40,903 bases of DNA, from the NCBI GenBank assembly GCA_019828545.1, contig JACVRA010000371.1, forward strand, positions 1 to 40,903. The letters run 5' to 3'. The stretch is from Paracamarosporium sp. OC-R06-R3 (Eukaryota > Ascomycota > Dothideomycetes > Pleosporales > Didymosphaeriaceae). The notes under the pieces are model-generated. The model worked only from the letters and a program-made list of their open reading frames with translations. It searched no databases and was not told where the DNA came from. This document shows, piece by piece, positions 28,600 to 38,952 of the stretch. The translations under genes and the position numbers were made by a program. Numbering within the stretch: position 1 is the first letter of the stretch; each line of letters begins with the position of its first letter.

Positions 28600-30283
28600 T
28601 TGGCTGGTTCAAATAAGTGGATTCAACAGGAAAAGCGCTGTGTGCAACGAAAGGGGGCGAAGCATTGTGCCCATTGCCGTCTATCGCACTAGCAGTATGC
28701 ACAGGGGGAGCTCCTCGAGCAGCAGAATAGAAGCAATACTGATTACACTCCCCGATACGACACAAATATCGTGAATTCGCGTTTGAAGTTGCCCGCGCTA
28801 GTCTGCCACATTGTTCCACGGCCGAGATAGTAGAAATGAAACGTACAAAAGAGAGGGTCCTGGCCCTTGCACTGTCAACTGGTTCTATAGGGGTATAAAT
28901 AGCAGGTCGCCGCTTGCGATTGCGCAGGTCTATGGACGCACAGAGACAGTAGATATCCTCGGAGACTACAATGCACTAACGTTGAAATTCATTTATAAGA
29001 GCATATGAGGTAATGTACATATGTCTGCGCAGATAGCTCATGGACATACTATGTATGGCAAGACGTTTCCGCACATTACGCAGCAAATGACTGTATCTCG
29101 AGAGACACAATCGAGGCTTAGCATTGATTGCATAGATAGTGAGCAGGCGTGTGACACGGCTCGTGATTTTACCACATGCTCGGCTCTATCAATTACGACT
29201 GCAAATCGCTGGCACATATCCAATAAGCACCTTCTAGAGCTGCTGGGCGCAGGAACCAGGGACGGATACTGGTCACCACAGCTATGAAGGTATCCAGCCT
29301 TCGTGTTAAGCAGCTTTAAGCTCTACCGGGAAGGTTACAGGACGTAAGCAATGGCATTCGTTCCAAGCGAATAATCGTAAGTCGTTCCCATCTTGAAAGC
29401 GGGTTAGCGTGGGAGTAAAACATTCTTCTGCTGCCCACGCTACTCCAAAGCCCGATGCGCACTCTCTCTGCTTACATGACCGTAAGTAATCCGGAAGCTC
29501 AATTTGCGCACTCTATGCGGTTGCTACATTCAAGTTCTGTCTTTGTAATTGCCCAGGCTACTTTCTTTCCTTGACAAACTGCCCATATTCACGAGGCTTG
29601 AGATCCGTGATGTTATACATAGCTGGTAGTCCGCTGAATTAGGCTGTTATCGTTTGTCGCAAGGCGATTGAAGATTTGTGGCCAACTCGTGAATGGGCTT
29701 ATATGTGTCGGAAGGGAACTGCAACTTTGTAAGGAGGCACACGACTACGCGTTCACTGGCGGCGAAGGTGAGAGGATTTAATGCGACATTGTTGGTGTGT
29801 CCTCTTTAATTCAATAGCACCAAGATCATGAAGGCGTCCATAGATGTTCTGTACGTACGATCGGAGCTTTTATAGACTTTGGGATCTCAATGACCCACAT
29901 TGTAGGCATGCGGACGTGAAGTAGCTGGTTCAACGTTGAAGAATCCGCAAAGAATCATGGTGGTTTAGGATTAGGGGCTTGAGCTTACGTTGCTCTCTCG
30001 TATTAAGCGTAATGTCGTAGTGCTGTTAGCCACAGACCACCAGCGGATGTCCATCGCTCTGGCTTTCCATCCGCGTAGAATTCCATAGTTTCGAAAATGC
30101 TTCGTCTGATGCAGATCAGTATAAGACTAATCCGATCGCTGATGTTGTTTACGGTAACGAGGCTAGTAACCAGTCGGCTAGAGACGTATAGATTAGCCTG
30201 CTCCTAACAGAAAACACAGAGAGCCGTCTTCTACCAAACATATCCTCGATAGATAGGTATCATCGACAAGCCTTACGCACATC
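28600..30283. other. Stretch with no assignable gene
   Basis: A plus-strand ORF 29021-29287 (ATG, 88 codons; contains DCIDSEQACDTARDF) is open but unassigned. Near 29610-29555 the minus strand has MYNITDLKPREYGQFVKERK, which looks like an exon remnant. Nothing else is supported. Confidence 0.35.
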
Positions 30284-31615
30284 ATGCCAAAAACAGCTAC
30301 TCAGAAGTCTGCGAAAAAGGATGGGTCGTCAACCGGACCAAAAAGGAAGTACAACGGCCCAAGATTGGACGAAATAACTGCACCTTTATCAACTTATGCA
30401 ACACTAATAGCACAGACCCAAGATTAGAGACTGATAGAGAATCAAGGTAGTTGGTCCGTGCGACCCGTCGACGACCCCAGCGTGCAAGGCCTGATGGATG
30501 ATGACAATCTTCCAAAATTCAACCCAAACAATGAAGAGCGTCTCAAATCTACAGGATACGGCATCGTGACTGATCAAAGAGTCGCGGAGTATGCAAGAAA
30601 GTCTGAAACGACAGACTTGTCCGACGATGGGGAAGTCCTTGCCTACGAGGTGGGCCGGAATTTTCGAGTCGTATACGCACCTTCGCAACACCTACGCATC
30701 TTCAGTAATGAGACCGGCAAGCTTGAACATCATGAAGATCTGACCGACCAACCTCCACCAATATCAATGGCCATAGACGACTTGCAGGACAAGATATATA
30801 TCACCCAAGAGAATAGGCTTTTGGGCTACGTAAAGAGCAAGGAAGGAGAATAGAAAAAACTACTCGATGCTAAGAAGTTTTGTTCAAGGGAGATTCAGCT
30901 CGTGGAAGCATATAGGAACCATGTTGTACTGTACACATCTTCAGACAGTCATTATAATACTGTCATGTACTTCGACGACGTCACCTCCTCCAAAAAGCCG
31001 ACTAAGTACAAAGTGCACGGCTCCATTGAAAGGTGCGGTATGTTAGACTCTGTCAACATCTTTGTTGCGTACAGAGACCCGCAACGCACGAGAACCATTA
31101 TCAGATTGGCCATCGATTGGCCTACAAATCAGCTTAAGAAGGCAAGCAGAATTTCGCCCACTAAACTGTATCAGTTTGGAGATTTCTCGCTACTAGACTA
31201 TTCCCACAATTACCTTGTTTTCCAAAGGCAGAAGGATCTGCAGATCGTCCCTTACCAGTGGCCTGATCGATGTGCTAAGAAAGGCCAAGAAATGTTGATC
31301 AAGACAAGACCCTCTGTACGTGTCGGGGAAGCGATGTTGCTTGACGATTATCTCATCACATTTAGTGCAGATATCCCCAAGATAACCTTCAGGAAATTCC
31401 AAGCGACAGCGACATTAGACGGGCCCAAATTCAGCTACAGTGTTGAATGTTTCGAGGGTTATACCAAGGTTTACGACTTGAAGTTCGATAAGCATGAGAA
31501 CTTGTATGGAATAAACGAAAACATAGATGGTAAAAAGACGCTATTCAGATTGAATGTTCGTGAAGAGGTTGGGTTTTTCGAAGAAGAGGAAGAAGAGGAA
31601 GAAGAGGTCGACTAA
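30284..31615 (+). pseudogene. Unassigned 443-codon gene, possibly beta-propeller, with two in-frame TAG
   Basis: From ATG 30284 (MPKTATQKSAKKDG) to TAA 31613-31615 one frame runs for 444 codons without indels, interrupted only by TAG at 30425-30427 (after IAQTQD) and 30851-30853 (after KSKEGE). The N-terminus is basic. The body has repeated short beta-rich units with aromatic and Asp residues (MAIDDLQDKIYITQENRLLG, VVLYTSSDSHYNTVMYFDD, VYDLKFDKHENLYGINENID), as in beta-propeller folds. The C-terminus is a run of nine Glu followed by VD. Each TAG could come from CAG by one C-to-T change at CpA. I do not recognise the family. If the second TAG is read as a stop, ATG-initiated products would be short and domain-less. 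Confidence 0.6.
31579..31612 (+). repeat. GAA/GAG run coding for a poly-Glu tail
   Basis: An imperfect GAAGAGGAA trinucleotide run inside the preceding gene, encoding nine glutamates. Confidence 0.8.
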
Positions 31616-32139
31616 CCTAAGTGGTTTGATAACATTATGATAGCTCTCAAACAATTTTTCCCAAAAAGTCCGAGTTACGTTAGCGATGTACATTGTGGAC
31701 AAGCTCATCGTTCGAGTGAGTTTGTGGGTCATGCGACCCGGCGGCTTTGCCCGCTGAGTTCATGATGTTATTAAGCAATAGGATTTTATGAAGTTCTTTT
31801 GGAGTGATCATGAGTTGGTTATACTGGATATGGAATTCTTCGGTACCATTGCACAAGTATGGTTCAGTAGGGATAGAACCAGGCCGTGCATCAACGCAGT
31901 CGAAAAGATGAAGCCTGCAGTCTGCAGTCTTCATTCTCTCAGACAAACTCCACCCTCGAAGGCACTGTCGACTGTTAAACAATAAGCGTACAGTTGTCTG
32001 CTGACGCTGACATACATACTTCCACAAACTCACCATCGGTTACCCGAAAAGTCTTCGAGCAAACGCCACCCAGGTCATTTGCAGTGATTCGCAGCCTTTG
32101 CAGGCACTCATCCGTGTAGCAGTATCCACTCCAATCACA
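31616..32139. other. Intergenic stretch
   Basis: No gene supported. A minus-strand open frame (32036-31680) has no motif. Confidence 0.4.
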
Positions 32140-32554
32140 ATGTCGGAAGCATTCAACTTCCGGAGTCTTCGCACCTCCGGTGAGGTGGTGCACACCATCA
32201 ATACACATACCTACTGGCACATGCCAGTGGGAATGAAGGAGCTGGAGCACATGTACTTGCTCCTGAATGAGAGGAAGGAAGGTGAGAAGCGCTCGCTCCC
32301 ACTTGTGGAGGCTGCGCTCGAAGTTCTACTGTAAGCGCAAATGGTATGTATGTCCATCCATCTTGTGATGTCTTGTCCACTGAATAGCGGCCCATAACCT
32401 CCGCTACAAGGAGCTTTATGATGAGAAATTGGCGCTGGTGAGCGCGTTAACGGAGAATGACTCCCTCAAGTATAACGATAAAGAGTGGTACCATATCCAC
32501 TCTATGGAGAAGTTGCTTGGGGACGATGATAAGTTCAAGAGCATCGGGTTTTGA
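32140..32554 (+). pseudogene. Small two-exon gene of unknown function, frame off by one
   Basis: Exon 1 (ATG 32140 to 32330) reads MSEAFNFRSLRTSGEVVHTI, YWHMPVGMKELEHMYLLLNE, then LVEAALEVL. A canonical intron 32331-32387 (GTAAGC...ACTGAATAG, 57 bp) follows. Downstream to TGA 32552-32554 the sequence reads AHNLRYKELYDEKLALVSAL, YNDKEWYHIHSMEKLLG, plainly coding. However, exon 1 ends in phase 2 and this frame needs phase 1, so splicing as drawn gives an early TAA. Either one base has been lost or gained, or the true splice site differs. The protein would be helical and charged, about 118 residues. Family not recognised. Confidence 0.45.
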
Positions 32555-33157
32555 TTCTGGGGGGAGGCGGCGTTCAGTTCTTCTGAATCTAGTTGCTTTT
32601 CAATAGTATTAATTCATACTTCACTTGAATCTCAAAGTGTCAGTTGCAAGCAAAAGACAGCTGCTGGGGCTGGCTCACATTGCGTAGGATGCAGCGCTCT
32701 GTAACAGCATGAGCCCTTAAGTGCACTCGTACATATTTGCTAGACCCGTTAGAGGACTATATGTATGTATAATCTCGCACGTTTCTTACATTCGAGCTTC
32801 TAGAGCGTAGCTGCAGATTAAAAAGATACCCGGGCCAAAATGGGACGTTGCCCTAATCTGATAGCTTTTCGCAAATCGAGTCGAGAGTCAATTGAGGTTC
32901 TTCCCTTGATTCGATCTTGATTTCTAATTTAGTTAATTGACGATACTTTTCTGTAAGCTGCTCGACTTGCTTCATCGTGGTATCATGCAGTGGTGGCAGT
33001 TGCAAAGATGGTCGGGTTCTCTTCTGTGAGCGAGGTATATCCAACATGCTTTGGAGGCATGATCTATTGCTATAAAGAGACGGGAATTGTGCCTGTGGAT
33101 CAACACATGTGGGGGAGCTAAGGGAACTAGCCCTATCGTGTCTCGTTTGGACTTCTC
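32555..33157. other. Stretch with a short minus-strand frame
   Basis: A minus-strand frame 33047-32853 (LHDTTMKQVEQLTEKYRQLT) has coiled-coil character and might be an exon of the ORF to its right, but no join was found. Confidence 0.3.
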
Positions 33158-33688
33158 CTAAGCTAAATTCACCAATTGCGTGACTTTTAGGATGCTCTCC
33201 TTGATGAAGGCTATAGTATTGTTGGACAGTCGGCCGTACGCTCTCGGTGACTCAGTTTCCTCTTGCTCAAGTTTTGCGAGACGACGGCAGATTTTGGCTC
33301 GTAGGGTTAATGTCAGCTCAGGTGCCAGTCTTCCAAGGCATTTGAGTAGAAGCTCAATGAGTGTAGTGATGATCAAGATCTTATAGTAAGCTCCGCTAGC
33401 CTCGTTTCCTAGCGAAAGTTGTAGTTGTCTCTGAATTGCCACACGTAGTGTAATCCAGCCGAGTAATCCAGCCGAGGAACGGACCAGCTCGAATGCGAAG
33501 CGGAGCCAGTTAGTAATCGAATAATGAACGTATGTATTTCTATAATATATATGTATGACAGCGCGATTTGATATATAACCACGACAGCCATGCCGAAGTA
33601 CTCTAAATATCCTAAACTTCGATGCTGCCTCACATATCACTGCGCGTACTCCTCCTAGCCTCCTACAAGCTGCCCTACATACTCGCAC
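33158..33688 (-). CDS. Hypothetical ORF, helical C-terminus
   Basis: An open frame of 176 codons. The C-terminal 80 residues (LIITTLIELLLKCLGRLAPE, KICRRLAKLEQEETESPRAY, NTIAFIKESILKVTQL) look like genuine amphipathic helices. The middle part, around 33600-33520, is AT-rich with an intron-like TTACTAAC...CATTCGAG ending, so an intron may be hidden there. No family recognised and the start is unclear. Confidence 0.35.
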   Translation of the reverse strand: MRVCRAACRRLGGVRAVICEAASKFRIFRVLRHGCRGYISNRAVIHIYYRNTYVHYSITNWLRFAFELVRSSAGLLGWITLRVAIQRQLQLSLGNEASGAYYKILIITTLIELLLKCLGRLAPELTLTLRAKICRRLAKLEQEETESPRAYGRLSNNTIAFIKESILKVTQLVNLA

Positions 33689-34098
33689 TATTGAAAGGTT
33701 TCTCTCTTACCCCCTCTCGCACTGCTGCTACCTTGGCTATCGGCACCATCACGTCCGGCTTTTGGCACTGTCCGCTTATGGCCCTCCCTGCCGAGCAGTA
33801 ATTCTAATTTATCCAACGCAGTCGAGACTTGTGGCATTTATCAGTGTTCTTCCGTTGAAGACGTTTGAGCCCAGAGCCAATTACGCCTGAGAAGCTGCAC
33901 ATTGCATCACTGCGATAGTCGTCGATTTGCTTCCGCAAGGCCAGCTGCTTGCCACCACATGCCTGTCCAATAGGTTCCATGACGTGCTAGGCGCTGCTCA
34001 GCGCAGGTTCATCGGCATTCAAATCAACAGGGCTGAATGTCTTCTGCACATCACAATATATGGTGCATGCATATACAACAATAAGAGATTCGGCAGCT
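33689..34098. other. Intergenic stretch
   Basis: Short frames only, no motif. Confidence 0.4.
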
Positions 34099-34935
34099 TT
34101 ACCCGTCTACGTCCTCTTCCATCCGCAGTCGCTTGTGCTGCTTGAACGGTTCGAGATCATTGTGATTGGACGAGGGCGTGGGCGGCAAGAAGATGTGGCT
34201 AAGGGGAATAGACTCGGATCGAACGGAGCCTCTGGAGGAGCCGGCGGCCTTCGTCGCCTTGGTCTTGCGCTTGGGGAGTTCGTTATGGAGGGAGGCGAGT
34301 GCATTTTTCAGCGAATACAGTCGGCTGCTTAGCGCATACTCGATGTGGTTCCATAGCAGCTCCCGCGCTCGGAGAAGGTGCTTCTCGTTCCGCAAGGTGC
34401 AGTCGAAGATGCTCTTCATGTAATAAGTTGCGGCGCCAGCAGCGTCCAACTCGCGCCAGTGCAGCCATATATTGAGCGCCTGGATATCGCATGTGAAAGA
34501 GACGTGTGAGCATTCGAGCGCTGTTGCAGGCCGGGCGTGGGCAATGCTGTACAACTCGTCGAGGTAACGAACGATCGTAGCGCCGTCGCGGGCGCTCTGG
34601 TAGTGGGCAATCATATGCAATTCTCCGGTAGCGGGCTTCCACTGGGAACTAAGAAAAGGGAAGAGGAGGACTGGGTTGAGTGTAAAGTCAGCGAGTGCAG
34701 TCTCTTCGTCGGGCGTGAAGGCGGTCTGCAGTGAGGGCTCGAAGGCCTGCGAGGTGGACAGATATCCGATGATGGTATCGGCCTGAGGCTGCGACAGTCG
34801 GGACAGCGTCTTGCCGGGGGCGGTAGGGGAAGGAAGTCGCGTGACAGATTGAAGTCGAGACGCCTTACTAAAAACGGCCTTACTCCTAACAACACAAAGC
34901 CCTGCCCCTGAACTAGCCAAAACGCATGTTACCAT
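34099..34935 (-). CDS. DUF7924-type fungal protein, apparently intact
   Basis: ATG 34935-34933 to a stop at 34101-34099, 278 residues without interruption. The core reads IIGYLSTSQAF, LFPFLSSQWKPATGELH, QSARDGATIVRYLDELY, HVSFTCDIQALNIWLHWRE and LWNHIEYALSSRLYSLKNAL. This matches the pattern of a fungal-specific domain (DUF7924): P.F...(E/Q)WK...GE.H, ARDGA.IV.YL, (S/T)CD......W.HWRE and a C-terminal helix with YAL..RL.S(I/L)K. The tail is basic (LPKRKTKATKAAG) and ends with an acidic MEEDVDG. The first 50 residues are low in similarity to the family. The stretch from GTAACATGC to GTTGTTAG just after the ATG looks intron-like, so the true 5' end may differ. Function unknown. Confidence 0.7.
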   Translation of the reverse strand: MVTCVLASSGAGLCVVRSKAVFSKASRLQSVTRLPSPTAPGKTLSRLSQPQADTIIGYLSTSQAFEPSLQTAFTPDEETALADFTLNPVLLFPFLSSQWKPATGELHMIAHYQSARDGATIVRYLDELYSIAHARPATALECSHVSFTCDIQALNIWLHWRELDAAGAATYYMKSIFDCTLRNEKHLLRARELLWNHIEYALSSRLYSLKNALASLHNELPKRKTKATKAAGSSRGSVRSESIPLSHIFLPPTPSSNHNDLEPFKQHKRLRMEEDVDG

Positions 34936-34959
34936 ATTATAGGTTGATCGCTTTACCAA

Positions 34960-37920
34960 GCGTCATAGAGAAGACTTGATATCTCGATGGATGGTAGGGA
35001 TTGACAACAATCGCTACAGAGCTAATTCCATTGTTGTCACATATTCGCCACTGTGCACGATCCCGCGCACCACGTCTACATTCCTGACTTTGGATAAACT
35101 ATTGCATTCTTCTCGGTAAACCCATGTTGGGTTCGTGCATTCAGCATTTTAGGAGAGTAACTAATTAACTCCTTACATCAAAAGCTTCCTACTCGCATAC
35201 GTAGGACCTCCGCCGTGGATCTTCATGCGTACCCCGGATCCCGTCGCGATATTACCATCAACGCTAAGAACAATTAAAATGGCGTAGTGCACCCCACCAG
35301 TATTCCTTCTAATATCTAAAAGTAATTAGGTCTTTGCGGTCATTAATAGGGTAGATAGCGGGTTCAGCGCTCGGCTTAATAGCATTAGTAGAGATCCAAA
35401 TTCGTACGCCGCTTATAGAAAACGCGTATACCGATATGTCAAGAGATATAGTTATAGAACACGCAAGCTTGAGGTCCCCACTAGGTTACCCTCATCGTAA
35501 CTCCACTGCAGCGCTTTCCAACATCGTGTCCTCGGTATCCTTTGAATGAGCCGCAGCGCATGGGCATGAATATCGTGGTCATCGACCCAAGATCTGCGGC
35601 CAACGTTACTTTGCATTAATATTTGTAGCTGCCATCGTACGAAGATTCACGTTGGCTCTGGAGCACGTACATACATTACATAATGCAAGAATAGAGGTAC
35701 AATAATGATTGTCCTGGATCCTCTGCTGGCCACCGGACCTAAACCGAAGCTGTACTGTTACTGTAGTACAGACAGTATTAGCACGGCCCGTACCAAAACC
35801 TCTAGGCCTTAGTTGACGATGCTAGCCTCGCGCAGCGCTTCGACGATGACCTCTAGGCGTTAGGATCATCCGCTGTGTCCAGTAGTGCCTTTCCATCCAT
35901 AAAGTCTTTATGAGTACCCTTGTTCATTTTAATAACAGAGGGAAAGGCTCCATCCTACGGATGTCCGCTGTTTTACAGGAATGAACTATCTGTCAGAGGC
36001 ATTGAAGAATAGCGCCATATCGCCTCCAATTATAAAACAAGGCTCTATAAAAAAGCAGGTGCGTCGTCCGTGCTAACGGTCGCTGGATGATATTCTGAAA
36101 ACGTTGTCCGTACTGCGCCATCCTGCCTATTGCTAGAGACGGATTAATGATGGGACGACTATGGCTCAGCTATGGGCAATGATAGCCAAACCGCAACAAT
36201 ACTGTAGCAACTAACAGCCACCTAATGTGCCCGCTCGGTTTTCAAACCTTCCATGGCATGTAGACAGCAGATGATTTTAATGCAGTACCCTGTAAGAATT
36301 ATATTGTCCTGTTGCATTGCCGGTGAATGAGTAAGAGCTAGGAGAAACACAGAAAGGGCTTACATTAAGTAATGTACAACGGTCCACTAAGGTCCAAATC
36401 CGTATACGAAGCGAGGGTGGGTTTGGTCTAGTAGTAAATTCACCACCATCTTAGCTACGTCAACGTAAACATTAGTCATCTGCTAAGGAAAACTTACTAA
36501 CGGTGCTCCGTCCTTGTGATCTTTCTCAGCCTCTTTCAATCCACTCAACAAAGAGCGTGTAAGCAGAATCTTGGCACTTTAGAAATGAAAAGCTAATATC
36601 GTGCGCTGGCGGAGGGCAACATCGCCCGAAGTCAATCTATTGTTAAAAGAAGCTCGGAAGTTAAAGTCTGTAGGCAGTTTACCCGCCTAGCCATTGATTC
36701 AGCCATCCAATTGTATGATGTTATGTTGAAGGTCACTAGTAGTACGGATTATCGTTCCGGCTAAGTAGAGCAATGTTAAGATGTTTGTGTAATAATGTAT
36801 ATCTACACAACCGCCAGGAAGTAATGTCTTAAATTGCCTTCTGCCATGCCAAAGCTCGGAGATGGCTTACCGGCATTCCTAACGCTTATAGGGTGGCTTT
36901 TAAAAAACGGGTGACCGTGTGCAACGGATGAGGCTACTGGAGCTACGCTTAACCTCTACAGTGTTTCTGTAATATTAACGTTCCCTGCCTACTGCTGTTT
37001 AGACATTTGCACTGGCAAGGGAACGGAGCAATAAGAATCAACAATTACACTTAGTCAACTAGTAATAATGCTAAGTTGCCGTTCAAGGTGGTATAGGCTC
37101 TACTAAACATATATCAATACCTTACGCTTGGCTTCTAAGGACGATGGATCTTCGTTTTGTATATAGAAACTAAGGGCAATTGCAAAGCAGAGGGCAACTC
37201 TAATAACTACCTATACTCTAGACCATGTTAACAAACTCATTCGGACTCACGATGCGGCACCTACCGACTAACCTGTCCCTCTAACAGATAATAAAAGGCT
37301 ATTAAACCAGCCACTTAGATTTGGAGTAGACCAGTAGGTTAACAAAGCGTCGACTCATTCCATGTAAGCGTATATGCCCTTGCTTGGTATCTAAGGTGGT
37401 TTCGTTCATCTATTTACCAATTAACCTTAATAAGACGAGAGTATTTCGCACTAATAGCAAAGACTAAGTTCAATATCGCCTGCCATTTCAAACACAATCG
37501 CGGAGCTGCACCTTGTCTTAATACTTTGAAAACTTACCGGCATTAGTCCTAGAACAGGTTTTGAGGAAGGTTCGGAAAGGAACCGTACACCTTCTACATA
37601 TAGATGTCCAACAATTGTTCAGCCACGTCGGCAGACGGGAGATCTTATGGGTCGGCATGAAATTCTGGATCGGTTTTGTGACTAGATGGGCATATTTATC
37701 AAGAGTAAAGGGTGCCGGCGAGGCAGGAGTGCGTATATAGATGGGAGGCGGGTAGAGTGTAAGGACGTTGAGTATACAGGGAACAAAGCTCATAAACAGA
37801 ATCCAATAGCCAGAGCAAATGCGTTGCGTAAGAATATATAGTAGATAAAGCGTTCCCTAACGGAGAGACACAATTATTCTATAGAAGTTGGACCGACTTC
37901 GTGCAAGCATTAGAATAAAA
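34960..37920. other. AT-rich gene-free tract, RIP-like
   Basis: Nearly 3 kb without a supported ORF. The sequence is rich in TA dinucleotides and short AT runs, with frequent stops in all frames, as expected for repeats mutated by RIP. No element ends could be identified. A 91-codon minus-strand frame at 37793-37518 has no motif. Confidence 0.55.
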
Positions 37921-37990
37921 AGTTGTAGCAGCAGCAGCAGTAGCAGTAACAGTAGTAGGAGTAGAAGTAGTAGTAATAGTAGTAGAATGC
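37921..37990. repeat. Imperfect (AGC/AGT)n trinucleotide repeat
   Basis: AGCAGCAGCAGCAGTAGCAG passes into AGTAGTAGGAGTAGAAGTAG repeats just downstream of the BTB gene's stop codon. Confidence 0.85.
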
Positions 37991-37992
37991 AC

Positions 37993-38952
37993 TTAGGTCT
38001 TATCCCAGCCTAGCTCTTTGCTCTTCACGTCCAAGATTCCCAACACTAAACCGTTGAACTTCATCATCATCGTCCTGATCATGGGTTGACGGATCAACTG
38101 CATATTCATCGCAATGGTTCGACTTACGCAATCTCTAAGGCCCTTGTCTTTCTCAAGTGTAGTCGAGAAAGCGTGACGAGCTGCGATAGGGAAATGTATG
38201 GTACTTCAAAAATGCTTACAGCTTCTGCTGAATTTCTCCTTCGCCAGCTCCTTCAAACCAATGACCTCGTACTTTTCTGCCATTTTGTACATTTTGGCGT
38301 GCGTGAGAAGTTGAGACGAAGGTCCAATGAGGTTTAGTAGAACGCAAGTCTCACAAGTAAATTCCCTACACATAAACCCACAGTCACTACTACACCTATG
38401 GTGTGGACAGAGTTGATCACCTCTACAGGTCAAGCCGCCAAAGCCGCCAAAGCTGACAAAGCCTGATGCTTGACAATTATGAGGGAAAGGGGGGATTTGC
38501 GAGGTTGTATACCCATGTATAACCGGTGTGACAACAGCGAGTGTTGTGGCCTGTGTTGTAGTGGAAGGTAGGACTGGATCGTATTCGCCCTCGTAAAAAT
38601 ATCGAACAAGAAGTTTTACCGTCTCCGGGTCATCTTTAGGTAGGTCAACTTGATTAGTTCGCGTTTCCTTGGCCATGTCAGTTGAAATATCTTCTACAAC
38701 TAGCATCTGGAGGTCTGCACCTGACCACTGAATTTGACTGCACGCGCGAAGAAGTCTGCTCGGCCACAGACAATGACCTTGTAGACCCTATGCGTGTCGC
38801 TTCCGCACTTAATATTGAGGTCAGAGTAGGCACCAGATGCCAATAAACTGCATAAAAGTGAGTAAGAGCGGGGTAATGAGCGCATTACAGCAAATAGAGA
38901 GAGGGCACCTTTTCAACGAAGCCAGCACCTGCTGTTGCGAGGTAAGTGCCAT
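37993..38952 (-). pseudogene. BTB/POZ-domain gene, three exons, broken by one TGA
   Basis: Exon 1 38952-38909 (MALTSQQQVLASLK), intron 38908-38848 (61 bp), exon 2 38847-38721 (SLLASGAYSDLNIKCGSDTH; KVIVCGRADFFARAVKFSGQ), intron 38720-38668 (53 bp, branch-like CTGAC), exon 3 38667-37993. Both introns are GT-AG and all phases agree. The BTB fold motifs are SDLNIKC, HRVYKVIVCGRADFFARA, and LPKDDPETVKLLVRYFYEGEY. A Cys/His-rich insert (CPHHRCSSDCGFMC...CETC) precedes LLTHAKMYKMAEKYEVIGLK. After SCKHF a TGA (38208-38206) replaces a codon, probably Trp, yet the frame continues with ARHAFSTTLEKDKGLRD, MKFNGLVLGIL and ELGWDKT to TAA 37995-37993. BTB proteins of this fungal class are probable adaptors. 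An alternative 39-bp intron would remove the TGA in frame. Confidence 0.85.

Noticed and set aside
10703..30853. Recoding of TAG as a sense codon
   Set aside because: Tempting because most interruptions are TAG, but several recognised frames also end or break at TGA and frameshifts, and RIP explains TAG enrichment without recoding.
34283..34642. Open frames overlapping the DUF7924 gene in other frames and on the other strand
   Set aside because: They are shadows of the well-supported minus-strand frame, with Arg/Ser/Pro-rich artificial composition.
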